64,000 nucleotides of DNA from Paracoccus laeviglucosivorans (lineage in GTDB: Bacteria; Pseudomonadota; Alphaproteobacteria; Rhodobacterales; Rhodobacteraceae), in assembly GCF_900182695.1 (NCBI RefSeq), contig NZ_FXTK01000004.1, positions 124,001-188,000 of the forward strand, in the 5' to 3' direction. The translations under genes and the position numbers were made by a program. Below are positions 34,139 to 43,521 of the stretch, one piece after another. Under the pieces are notes generated by a model. It made no database searches. It worked only from the letters and a program-made list of their open reading frames with translations, and was not told the DNA's origin. Each line of letters opens with the position of its first letter. The stretch's first letter is position 1.

Positions 34139-34233
34139 CAGCCGCCTCCGCTTTGGATACAGGGCTTTGCGTAGCCGCGCACGCGAAAGCCCGTCAAGCG
34201 GATTTCCGCGCAAAATTTCCGCACCACCTCCCG

Positions 34234-34262
34234 TTGACAGGAATCGTTACGCTGCCTAGATG
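34234..34262 (+). promoter_or_regulatory. groESL promoter
   Basis: Consensus -35 TTGACA (34234-34239), 17-base spacer, weak -10 TAGATG (34257-34262). The CIRCE operator follows within 10 bases of the -10, so HrcA bound there would cover the start of transcription. No good RpoH-type element was recognised. Confidence 0.6.
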
Positions 34263-34271
34263 GTTCCGCAC

Positions 34272-34296
34272 TGGCACTCAGCAAGCCTGAGTGCCA
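34272..34296 (+). promoter_or_regulatory. CIRCE operator (HrcA-binding site) of groESL
   Basis: TGGCACTC-N9-GAGTGCCA, a perfect 8-base inverted repeat with the 9-base spacer of CIRCE (consensus TTAGCACTC-N9-GAGTGCTAA). Located 36 bases before groES. HrcA binding represses the operon until heat shock titrates it through GroEL. Confidence 0.93.
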
Positions 34297-34332
34297 ACAA
34301 CATACAGCAACCTGTAACACCGGAGTGTTCAC

Positions 34333-34620
34333 ATGGCTTTCAAACCGCTGCACGACCGCGTTCTGGTCCGTCGCGTCCAATCGGACGAGAAAACCAAGGG
34401 CGGCCTGATCATCCCCGACAGCGCCAAAGAAAAACCCGCCGAAGGCGAGATCGTTTCGGTCGGCGAAGGCGCACGTAAGGACTCGGGCGAGCTGATCGCA
34501 CCGTCGGTCAAAGCTGGCGACCGCGTCCTGTTCGGCAAATGGTCGGGCACCGAAGTCACGGTCGATGGCGAAGAGCTGCTGATCATGAAGGAAAGCGACA
34601 TCCTGGGCATCATCGCCTGA
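34333..34620 (+). CDS. groS: Co-chaperonin GroES
   Basis: 95 aa, full length. [13 protein letters not shown] at the N-terminus, the mobile-loop region with [13 protein letters not shown], and the C-terminal [17 protein letters not shown] are characteristic. It caps the GroEL ring during ATP-driven folding in the cytosol. Preceded by CIRCE and followed by groEL after 38 bases; a single operon. Confidence 0.98.
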   Translation: MAFKPLHDRVLVRRVQSDEKTKGGLIIPDSAKEKPAEGEIVSVGEGARKDSGELIAPSVKAGDRVLFGKWSGTEVTVDGEELLIMKESDILGIIA

Positions 34621-34637
34621 TCGTCACCTTTCCCTAA

Positions 34638-36296
<1,659 letters not shown>

Positions 36297-36319
36297 TCAT
36301 CGCCCCTTGGCGTGAAATT

Positions 36320-36348
36320 GGGCCGTCCCTTTTGGGGCGGCCTTTTTC
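36320..36348 (+). terminator. Intrinsic terminator after groEL
   Basis: GGCCGTCCC-TTTT-GGGGCGGCC stem-loop (36321-36342; one G-U or mismatch) followed by TTTTT (36343-36347), 24 bases after the groEL stop. Confidence 0.9.
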
Positions 36349-36409
36349 GTTTGGGCCGTCGATCGGCAAGCCGTCAGCCGCTTTGCATGGATTGAAAGTA
36401 AAGCCCGCC

Positions 36410-36790
36410 TTACTTCCGCTTTTTCGCCCGGTTCAGCGCCACCGCCTCGGCAATCAGTGCGGCAAAGGCTTTCTCATCCACCGCGTCGCCTTGGAACAGG
36501 TCGATGGCACGCCGGGCATTGCCGTCAAGGCTGGCGTTGAACAGCCCCGCCGGGTCGGGCAGCGACGCACCCTTGGCGAAGGTCAGCTTGATCTTGTCCT
36601 TGTAGCTTTCGCCCGTGCAGATGATGCCGTGGTCGGACCAGACAGGCGTTCCGCGCCATTTGACCTCCTCGACCGCATCAGGGGCCGCTTTCAGGATCAG
36701 GGCGCGCATATGGGCAAGCGTATCAGCGCGCCAATCGCCCAGGCTGGCGATCTTCGCGTCGATCAGCTCGGATGCTTTCGGTTCTTCCAT
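36410..36790 (-). CDS. DUF1801 protein
   Basis: 126 aa. The conserved core V-E-E-V-K-W-R-G-T-P-V-W and D-K-I-K-L-T-F-A-K-G-A-S-L-P match the DUF1801 (YdhG-like) fold, small proteins of unknown function. N-terminal helix and basic tail AKKRK. Minus strand, convergent with groEL across the terminator; the ABC-F gene is 63 bases upstream on the same strand, so it may share that transcript. Confidence 0.85.
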   Translation of the reverse strand: MEEPKASELIDAKIASLGDWRADTLAHMRALILKAAPDAVEEVKWRGTPVWSDHGIICTGESYKDKIKLTFAKGASLPDPAGLFNASLDGNARRAIDLFQGDAVDEKAFAALIAEAVALNRAKKRK

Positions 36791-36853
36791 GGCCGTTCCT
36801 CATGCGCTGGTGGGCATAGCCTATGCGCCAAGACGGCCTTGGTCGAGGCCCTG

Positions 36854-38677
36854 TCAGGCCCCGTCCTTTTCGGCCAGTTCCAGCCATTCTTCCTCGGCCG
36901 CGGCAAGCGCAGTCTGGCGTTCGGTCAGCCCTTCTGTCGCCTTGGCGAATTTCGCAGGCGCGGCGCTGAACAGGTTCGGCTGGGCCAGGAATTCCTCAAG
37001 CTTGGCGATCTCGGCCTGCAAGCGGTCCATGACGCCGGGGAGCGATTCCAGCCGCTTCTTTTCGGTAAAGCTCAGGCCCGATTTTGCGGGCGTGGCGACC
37101 GGCGCGGACACCGGCTTGGCAGAGGGCTTGGCATCGACCGAGGCGCCGACGGCGAAGACCGCCCCCGTCTCCTCGCGCTGCGCACGGTAGTCGGACCAAC
37201 CGCCGGGATAGATCACGGCGCGACCGTCCCCTTCCATCGCCACGGTGGTCGTCGCCACGCGGTCGATGAAGTCACGGTCGTGGCTGACCAGCAGCACCGT
37301 GCCGTCATACTCGCCCAGAATATCCTGCAAAAGGTCCAGCGTTTCCACGTCCAGATCGTTGGTCGGTTCGTCCAGCACCAGCACGTTCGACGGATGCGCC
37401 ATGATCCGCGCCAGCAAAAGCCGCGCTTTTTCACCGCCCGACAGGCTGCCTACGGGCGCGCGGGCCTGCGCCTCGTCGAACAGGAAGTCTTTCAGGTAAG
37501 CCACGACATGCTTGGGATTGCCACGCACCATCACCTGATCGGACCGACCCGACACGCGCATCGACGGATCGCCGGTCAGCGCGTCCCACAGGCTGACCTT
37601 TTCGTCGATGGCCGAACGCGCCTGATCGAATACCGCGATGTCCAGATTGGTGCCGTGCTTCACCTCACCCGTATCCGGGGCGATTTCGCCGGTCAGCATC
37701 TTGATGACTGTGGTTTTGCCCGCGCCGTTCGGCCCGACAAAGGCCACGCGGTCGCCGCGCAGCACGCGCAGATCAAAGGGTTGCAGAATGGTGCGGTCGC
37801 CAAAGACCTTGCTGATCCCCTTGGCGTCGATCACCCGCTTGCCCGAGGTCTGGCCAGACTCCAGCTCTAGCATCGCCGTGCCCTGACGCCGGATCTGGCT
37901 GCTGCGTTCGGCGCGCAGATCGGCCAGCGCACGGACGCGGCCCTGATTGCGCTTGCGCCGGGCGCTGATGCCTTCGACGGCCCATTTGGCCTCGGCCTTG
38001 ATCTTGCGGTCCAGCTTGTGGCGCGCCTCGTCCTCGGCGGCCCAGGTGGTTTCGCGCCAATCCTCGAAATGCTCAAAACCGCGTTCCTGACGGCGCACGT
38101 CGCCCCGGTCGATCCACAGGGTCGCGCGGGTCAGCGCGCGCAAGAAAGCGCGGTCGTGCGAAATCAGCACGAAGCCGGCGCGCGTGGTGGAAAGCTGTTC
38201 CTCAAGCCAGCCGATGGCTTCGATGTCCAGATGGTTGGTCGGCTCGTCCAGCAGCATCAGTTCGGGCGCTTCGGCCAGCAGACGGGCCAAGGCGGCGCGG
38301 CGACGTTCCCCGCCCGAGGCGGTGGCGACGATGCGGTCGGGGTCGAATTTCAGCCCTTCGGCCGCCATTTCGACGCGGTAGCCTTCGCTGTCATCAAGGC
38401 TTGCGCGGGCGAAATCGCCCAGCGTGGCGAAACCGGACAGATCCGGCTCTTGCTCCATATAGCCGACCTTGACGCCGGCGGGGGTGATGACCTGTCCTGC
38501 GTCAGGTTCGACCAGCCCGGCCATGACCTTCATCAGCGTGGATTTCCCCGAGCCGTTGCGGCCCACAAGGGCGACCCGGTCGCCCTGTTGGACGGTCAGG
38601 CTTAGCCCGTCGAAAACGGGGTTGCCGCCGAAGGTCAGCGAAATATCGGTAAGTTGCAAAAGGGGTGCGCGTGCCAT
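36854..38677 (-). CDS. uup: ABC-F family ATPase (Uup-like)
   Basis: 607 aa with two ATPase cassettes and no membrane helices. Cassette 1: Walker A GRNGSGKST, signature ASGGERRR, Walker B LMLLDEPTNHLD. The inter-domain linker (KAEAKWAVEGISARRKRNQG) is the ABC-F P-site tRNA interaction motif region. Cassette 2: Walker A GPNGAGKTT, signature LSGGEKARL, Walker B VLVLDEPTNDLD. A C-terminal coiled-coil-like extension (about 530-607) is typical of Uup. ABC-F proteins act on ribosomes or, for Uup, affect transposon excision and replication-fork repair. Subfamily is inferred from the linker and tail. Confidence 0.88.
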   Translation of the reverse strand: MARAPLLQLTDISLTFGGNPVFDGLSLTVQQGDRVALVGRNGSGKSTLMKVMAGLVEPDAGQVITPAGVKVGYMEQEPDLSGFATLGDFARASLDDSEGYRVEMAAEGLKFDPDRIVATASGGERRRAALARLLAEAPELMLLDEPTNHLDIEAIGWLEEQLSTTRAGFVLISHDRAFLRALTRATLWIDRGDVRRQERGFEHFEDWRETTWAAEDEARHKLDRKIKAEAKWAVEGISARRKRNQGRVRALADLRAERSSQIRRQGTAMLELESGQTSGKRVIDAKGISKVFGDRTILQPFDLRVLRGDRVAFVGPNGAGKTTVIKMLTGEIAPDTGEVKHGTNLDIAVFDQARSAIDEKVSLWDALTGDPSMRVSGRSDQVMVRGNPKHVVAYLKDFLFDEAQARAPVGSLSGGEKARLLLARIMAHPSNVLVLDEPTNDLDVETLDLLQDILGEYDGTVLLVSHDRDFIDRVATTTVAMEGDGRAVIYPGGWSDYRAQREETGAVFAVGASVDAKPSAKPVSAPVATPAKSGLSFTEKKRLESLPGVMDRLQAEIAKLEEFLAQPNLFSAAPAKFAKATEGLTERQTALAAAEEEWLELAEKDGA

Positions 38678-38719
38678 GACGCGCAGATATGCTGCACTTG
38701 CGCCATGGTCAACGGGTCG

Positions 38720-39688
38720 TCACAGCCCTTGCACCAGTTCCCCGGCCAGCGCGTGCAGCGTTTCGCGATAACCCGATCGCGCCGAAGGCAGATCCGGGTC
38801 CGATGTCATGGCGATGGCCACCGGATTCTGGCCCGGAAAGACATAGATCATCTGCCCGCCATAGCCCCAGCCATAGCGCACCGGGCGGCCGCCGATCCGG
38901 CTGATGAACCAGCCATAGCCATATTCCTCGCCGTTGAAGAACGACCGCGTGCGGGGGCGCCAGCTTGCCGCGATCCAGTCGCGGGGGATGACGCCCTGCC
39001 CCTCGGCTGCATAGGCGGCACCGAAGGCCAGCAGGCTGCGTGTGGACATGGCCATCTGGTTGCCGCCCAGATAGATGCCCTGCGGGTCACGCTCCCATGC
39101 GGTGATCTGAAATCCCGGCAGCGCCAGCCATTCCCGCGCCAAAGCCAGCGTGGATTTGCCGCCAACCTTGGTCAGCATGGCCGACACCAGATGGGTCGAG
39201 GCGGTGGAGTATAGCATCCGCCCGCCCGGATCGGTTTCGAACGGCACATCCAGCGCGGCACGGACCCAATTGCGGCTGCTGACCCAGCGCCCGTAATTCG
39301 GCCCGGATTGCCGCTGCAATCCGGCCTGCATCGACAGCAGATGGCCCAGCGTCAGGTCCGCCATGCGCGGGTCGGGATTTGCGGGCAGATCGTCGCGCAG
39401 CACCTCGGCCACGCGCTGATCGGGGCCGGTGAAAAGCCCCCTGGCAATCGCGATCCCCGCCAAGGCCGAAACGATGCTTTTCGATGCGGATTTGATATTC
39501 GTGGCCCGGTCCGGGGTAAAGCCGCCATATCCCCGCGCCGCGATCTCGCGCCCCTGCCAGATGGCGATGGCGCGAAGCTGCGGCAGACGGGCTGCATCCG
39601 ACAAGGCGGTATCCGTCGCCGCGCGGGCAAAGCGCGGGGCGGCGAAAGGCAGGGCGGCAAGGCCCGCAAGGATTGAACGACGCTGCAT
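38720..39688 (-). CDS. Exported serine hydrolase (beta-lactamase class C-like)
   Basis: 322 aa. The start at 39688 gives an N-terminal R-R-S-I-L followed by a hydrophobic stretch ending A-R-A-A, consistent with a Tat or Sec signal, so probably periplasmic. The catalytic S-x-x-K motif is S67-A-S-K70 (NIKSASKS), with Y-S-T (beta-lactamase Y-x-N equivalent) and the third motif around GWGYGGQ. Family members are D-Ala-D-Ala peptidases, esterases or amidases; true beta-lactamase activity cannot be assumed. Its upstream region (133 bases) separates it from the divergent DUF2218 gene. Confidence 0.83.
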   Translation of the reverse strand: MQRRSILAGLAALPFAAPRFARAATDTALSDAARLPQLRAIAIWQGREIAARGYGGFTPDRATNIKSASKSIVSALAGIAIARGLFTGPDQRVAEVLRDDLPANPDPRMADLTLGHLLSMQAGLQRQSGPNYGRWVSSRNWVRAALDVPFETDPGGRMLYSTASTHLVSAMLTKVGGKSTLALAREWLALPGFQITAWERDPQGIYLGGNQMAMSTRSLLAFGAAYAAEGQGVIPRDWIAASWRPRTRSFFNGEEYGYGWFISRIGGRPVRYGWGYGGQMIYVFPGQNPVAIAMTSDPDLPSARSGYRETLHALAGELVQGL

Positions 39689-39821
39689 CTGGTTTATATG
39701 GTGGACAGGTGGCGACGGGTTAGCGACATTCACGGCTTCGTGACACGCAAACCTATGTATCTGCCCGATTTCCTGCCAGCCCCATGCCAGCCGGGAAGCA
39801 ACAATGCGCAAGGAATGACCA

Positions 39822-40112
39822 ATGACCCTGACCACGACCCGCTGCGATGTCGCGACCACCCATGGCAGCCGTTACCTGCAACAATTAGCCAAGCACTGGG
39901 CGCATAAGTTCGAGGTCAGCTACGACGCGCAACAGGCCCGCATTGGGATGCCCGACGACCGCGTGATCGAACTGACCGCCGGGGCGGACATGCTGGCGAT
40001 CCGCCTGACTGCACCCACGGATGCGATGGCGCATCTGCAAAAGGTTACCGACAGCCACATCGCCCGCTTCGCCTTTCGCGAAGAACTGATCTTTGACTGG
40101 CAGGCGGCCTAG
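39822..40112 (+). CDS. DUF2218 protein
   Basis: 96 aa, matching the small DUF2218 family often seen near siderophore or iron-uptake genes: SRYLQQLAKHWAHKFEV at the N-terminus and HIARFAFREEL near the end. Function unknown. RBS AAGGA lies about 7 bases before the ATG. The next gene, dnaX, starts 61 bases downstream on the same strand. Confidence 0.83.
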   Translation: MTLTTTRCDVATTHGSRYLQQLAKHWAHKFEVSYDAQQARIGMPDDRVIELTAGADMLAIRLTAPTDAMAHLQKVTDSHIARFAFREELIFDWQAA

Positions 40113-40173
40113 ATCGGCGGTTGTCGGCTCCGCCCCCTGCGGCTAATCTGCGCGCCAGCAACAAGGCCGGGAC

Positions 40174-41949
40174 ATGACCGACAGCGACAAGACCTATCAA
40201 GTGCTGGCGCGGAAATACCGCCCCGAGACCTTTGCCGATCTGGTCGGGCAGGATGCGATGGTGCGGACGTTGAAGAACGCCTTTGCCGCCGACCGCATCG
40301 CGCAGGCCTTCATCATGACGGGCATTCGTGGCACGGGCAAAACCACCACCGCCCGCATCATCGCCAAGGGTCTTAACTGCATCGGCCCCGACGGCGCGGG
40401 CGGCCCCACGACGGAACCCTGCGGTGTCTGCGAACATTGCGTGGCGATTTCCGAAGGCCGCCATGTCGATGTCATGGAGATGGACGCCGCATCCCGCACC
40501 GGCGTGAACGACATCCGTGAGATCATTGAATCGGTCCACTACCGGGCGGCCTCGGCCCGCTACAAGATCTACATCATCGACGAAGTTCACATGCTGTCCA
40601 CCAGCGCCTTCAACGCGCTGCTGAAGACCCTTGAGGAACCGCCGCCGCATGTGAAGTTCATCTTTGCCACCACCGAGATCCGCAAGGTGCCGGTGACGGT
40701 CCTGTCGCGCTGCCAGCGTTTCGACCTGCGCCGGATCGAGCCCGAGGTGATGATCGCACTTTTGCGCAAGATCGCCGAGCGTGAGGGGGCGCAGATCACC
40801 GATGACGCGCTGGCGCTGGTCACGCGCGCCGCCGAAGGCTCGGCCCGCGACGCGACCAGCCTGCTGGATCAGGCGATCAGCCATGGCGCGGGCGAAACCA
40901 CCGCGCCGCAGGTCCGCGCCATGCTGGGTCTGGCGGATCGCGGGCGCGTGCTGGACCTGTTCGACATGATCCTGCGCGGCGCTGCGGCGCAGGCGCTTGC
41001 AGAACTGCAGGCGCAATATGCCGATGGCGCCGACCCCATGGCCGTGCTGCGCGATCTGGCCGAGATCACGCATTGGATCAGCATCGTCAAAATCACCCCC
41101 GAGGCGCTGGACGATCCCACCATCGGCCCCGATGAACGCGCCCGTGGACAGGACATATCCGAACGCATCCCCATGCGTGCCCTGACGCGGCTGTGGCAGA
41201 TGCTGCTGAAATCGCTTGAGGAAGTGGGCGCAGCGCCGAACGCCATGATGGCCGCCGAAATGGCAATCATCCGGCTGACCCATGTGGCCGACCTGCCCGA
41301 CCCCGAAGCGCTGATCCGCAAGGTCCAGGCCTCGGTCGCGGCGGGCGAGTTCAGCCAACGCGCAGCCCCCGCCGCCACCCAACGCGATGCCCCCCGCGCG
41401 GCTGCCCCACGCGCGCCCATCGCCATGCAGCCCAATGGCAGCGCAGCGGCGATTGCGGTGTCACCCGACGCGCTGGCCGCCTATCCCGATTTCGCCGCAG
41501 TGATCGAACTGATCCGGCGCATGCGCGACATGAAGCTGCTTCTGGATGTCGAAGACCATCTGCGTCTGGTCCGCTACGCGCCGGGCCGGATCGAATTCAA
41601 CCCGACCGACAATGCCCCCCGCGATTTCGCCCAACGTCTGGCCGAACGGCTGCGCGGCTGGACCGGCGGGCAACGCTGGGCGGTGGTCGTCGTCTCCGAA
41701 CCCGGCCAGCCCACAGTGACCGAACAGCGCCTTGCGCGCGAAGCGGCCGTGCGCGCCCGCGTCATGGACAATCCGGCGGTGCAGGCGATCTTCGCGGCCT
41801 TTCCGGCGGCGAAAATCACCAAAATCCGCCCCGTTCCTGCCCCCTTGGCGGTTGAAAAGCCTGCGGGCGAGGATACATCCCCGCATGACCTGACCGAAGG
41901 CCCCGTGGCCGAGGTCGAGGAATGGGACCCCTTCGAGGACGAGGAATAG
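40174..41949 (+). CDS. dnaX: DNA polymerase III subunit gamma/tau
   Basis: 591 aa. N-terminal clamp-loader AAA+ ATPase: L-A-R-K-Y-R-P-E-T-F, Walker A GIRGTGKTTTAR, zinc module Cys69/Cys83/Cys86/Cys89, Walker B Y-I-I-D-E-V-H-M, sensor-1 FIFATTEI and the S-x-R-C arginine finger. After about residue 370 comes an Ala/Pro/Gln-rich linker and the tau C-terminal domain (FNPTDNAPRDFAQRLAERL), which contacts the polymerase core and helicase. I saw no obvious A-AAA-AAG slippery site for making gamma by frameshift. First gene of dnaX-ybaB-recR; ybaB begins 3 bases after the stop. Confidence 0.95.
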   Translation: MTDSDKTYQVLARKYRPETFADLVGQDAMVRTLKNAFAADRIAQAFIMTGIRGTGKTTTARIIAKGLNCIGPDGAGGPTTEPCGVCEHCVAISEGRHVDVMEMDAASRTGVNDIREIIESVHYRAASARYKIYIIDEVHMLSTSAFNALLKTLEEPPPHVKFIFATTEIRKVPVTVLSRCQRFDLRRIEPEVMIALLRKIAEREGAQITDDALALVTRAAEGSARDATSLLDQAISHGAGETTAPQVRAMLGLADRGRVLDLFDMILRGAAAQALAELQAQYADGADPMAVLRDLAEITHWISIVKITPEALDDPTIGPDERARGQDISERIPMRALTRLWQMLLKSLEEVGAAPNAMMAAEMAIIRLTHVADLPDPEALIRKVQASVAAGEFSQRAAPAATQRDAPRAAAPRAPIAMQPNGSAAAIAVSPDALAAYPDFAAVIELIRRMRDMKLLLDVEDHLRLVRYAPGRIEFNPTDNAPRDFAQRLAERLRGWTGGQRWAVVVVSEPGQPTVTEQRLAREAAVRARVMDNPAVQAIFAAFPAAKITKIRPVPAPLAVEKPAGEDTSPHDLTEGPVAEVEEWDPFEDEE

Positions 41950-41952
41950 ACG

Positions 41953-42297
41953 ATGTTCAAAGGATTGGGCGGCTTCGGCGATCTGTCGAAAATGATGGAA
42001 ACCGCACAGCAGATGCAAACCAAAATGGCCGAGATGCAGGACGGTCTGGCCAAACTGACCGTCACTGGCGAATCCGGCGCGGGTCTGGTCAAGGCCACCG
42101 CAACCGCCAAGGGCGAGCTGACGGCGCTGGACATCGACCCGTCGATCTTCGTCGCCTCGGAAAAGGAAGTGGTCGAGGATCTGATCCTTGCCGCGATCAA
42201 GGACGCGCAGCGCCGCGCGACAGACAAGGCGCAGGAAGAAATGGCCCGCCTCTCGCGCGAATTGGGCCTGCCCGCCGATATGAAGATGCCATTCTGA
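41953..42297 (+). CDS. YbaB/EbfC-family nucleoid-associated protein
   Basis: 114 aa: N-terminal Gly/Phe start, a long Gln/Met-rich helix (MMETAQQMQTKMAEM), a small beta sheet with the conserved S-G-A-G-L-V-K-A-T, and C-terminal helix. Members are dimeric DNA-binding proteins with a DNA-compacting, RecR-linked role. Lies 3 bases after dnaX; its TGA abuts the recR ATG directly. The dnaX-ybaB-recR order is conserved across many bacteria. Confidence 0.92.
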   Translation: MFKGLGGFGDLSKMMETAQQMQTKMAEMQDGLAKLTVTGESGAGLVKATATAKGELTALDIDPSIFVASEKEVVEDLILAAIKDAQRRATDKAQEEMARLSRELGLPADMKMPF

Positions 42298-42897
42298 ATG
42301 GCCGCCTCCGGCGATGAGATCGAGACGCTGATCGCCACCATGGCGCGACTGCCGGGCCTTGGCCCGCGCTCAGCCCGCCGGGTAGTGCTGCACCTGATCC
42401 GCCGCCGGACCGGACAAATGGCCCAACTTGCCAGCCTGATGGCCAGCGTCGCGGAAAACGCCCGCGAATGTCTGGTCTGCGGCAATGTCACCGGCAGCGA
42501 CATCTGCCCGATCTGCACAGACCCCGCCCGCGCCACCGGTGAAATCTGCGTCGTGACCGAGGTGGCCGATCTTTGGGCGCTGGAACGCGGCCGGGCCTTC
42601 CGGGGCCGCTACCATGTCCTGGGCGGCAGCCTGTCCGCGCTGGACGAAATCGGCCCCGATGATCTGCGTATCCCGCAACTCCTCGAACGCCTCAGTGACG
42701 AACGCATCACCGAGGTAATCCTCGCGCTTTCCGCCACCGTCGAGGGCCAGACCACCGCCCATTACATCGCAGAAGCGCTGGCACCCAGCGGCGTCGCCGT
42801 CACCGGCCTTGCCCAAGGCGTGCCCATCGGCGGCGAACTCGACTATCTCGACGACGGCACCATCACCGCAGCCCTGCGCGCGCGGCGCAAACTATAA
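42298..42897 (+). CDS. recR: Recombination mediator RecR
   Basis: 199 aa. Helix-hairpin-helix near the N-terminus ([12 protein letters not shown]), zinc finger C-L-V-C-G-N-V-x-x-x-D-I-C-P-I-C, Toprim motif [11 protein letters not shown], and the Walker B-like C-terminal [16 protein letters not shown]. Forms the RecOR(F) clamp that loads RecA at gaps. Start codon immediately follows the ybaB stop. A palindromic repeat follows the stop before the convergent hsp20. Confidence 0.96.
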   Translation: MAASGDEIETLIATMARLPGLGPRSARRVVLHLIRRRTGQMAQLASLMASVAENARECLVCGNVTGSDICPICTDPARATGEICVVTEVADLWALERGRAFRGRYHVLGGSLSALDEIGPDDLRIPQLLERLSDERITEVILALSATVEGQTTAHYIAEALAPSGVAVTGLAQGVPIGGELDYLDDGTITAALRARRKL

Positions 42898-42914
42898 AGG
42901 ACGCCGCAACCGGC

Positions 42915-42973
42915 GCCCTTTTCGACTTCTCTGTTCTGAAAATACCTCGGGGGTGCGGGGGCAGCGCCCCCGC
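42915..42973 (+). repeat. Dispersed palindromic intergenic repeat, copy B
   Basis: Lead GCCCTTTTCGACTTCT, then GTTCTGAAAATACCTCGGGG and a hairpin GCGGGGGC-AGC-GCCCCCGC with an 8-base perfect stem (42955-42973). Lies between convergent recR and hsp20. Same architecture as copies at 252-322 and 58281-58335, but the lead is more diverged. Confidence 0.72.
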
Positions 42974-42984
42974 GACGCCAGCGA

Positions 42985-43431
42985 TCAGGCGTCCAGTTTC
43001 TCGACCGATTTCACCGATTTGGCGATCTCGACGCGGCGCGGCTTCAGCGCCTCGGGGATCTCGCGCAACAGGTCGATGTTCAGCATCCCGTCCACATGGC
43101 TCGCGCCATCGACGCGGACGTGATCGGCCAAAGTAAACCGACGCTCAAAGGCGCGGGTGGCGATGCCGCGATGCAGGAAGGTCCGGCCCTCATCCTCGGG
43201 CGCCTTGCGGCCCGACACGATGACGGCGCCGTCACGCACTTCGACATTCAGGTCATCGGCACCAAAGCCCGCCACGGCGATCGAGATGCGATAGGCATTC
43301 TCGCCGGTCTTTTCGATATTATAGGGGGGATAGCTGGCAATATCGGCGCTCAGCGCGCGGTCCATGACATCGGCCATACGGTCGAAGCCGACCGAAGCAC
43401 GATACAGCGGGGTCAAATCAAAATTACGCAT
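42985..43431 (-). CDS. Small heat-shock protein (Hsp20/IbpA type)
   Basis: 148 aa. Alpha-crystallin domain (about 35-125) with NAYRISIAVAGFGADDLNVEV, A-V-I-V-S-G-R-K and the conserved F-E-R-R-F-x-L-A-D-H-V-x-V-x-G-A; N-terminus RNFDLTPLYRASVGFDRM as in IbpA. Holdase that keeps unfolding proteins soluble for DnaK. No CIRCE upstream; on the minus strand the 90-base gap to glcF has a possible RBS AAGGA and a weak hairpin just before it (GCAAGC/GCTTTGC), which might act as an RNA thermometer, but this is speculative. Confidence 0.88.
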   Translation of the reverse strand: MRNFDLTPLYRASVGFDRMADVMDRALSADIASYPPYNIEKTGENAYRISIAVAGFGADDLNVEVRDGAVIVSGRKAPEDEGRTFLHRGIATRAFERRFTLADHVRVDGASHVDGMLNIDLLREIPEALKPRRVEIAKSVKSVEKLDA

Positions 43432-43521
43432 GTTCGCATCCTTTTGCAAAGCGATACAAAGGCTTGCCCCCCTGCAGCGGGCGGGCAGGTCCATCGGCGC
43501 CCTTGGGCCCTCCGACACCGC

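Noticed and set aside
40112..40174. SRP RNA (ffs) between DUF2218 and dnaX, a position seen in some bacteria
   Set aside because: The gap is only 61 bases and lacks the conserved GGAA tetraloop hairpin.
40174..41949. Programmed frameshift in dnaX producing gamma
   Set aside because: No A-AAA-AAG-like slippery heptamer with downstream stem-loop was found by eye; cannot exclude a weaker signal.
43432..43521. ROSE-type RNA thermometer before hsp20
   Set aside because: Only a weak 5-6 base hairpin near the RBS; key ROSE U-rich/anti-SD motif not visible, so left as speculation.
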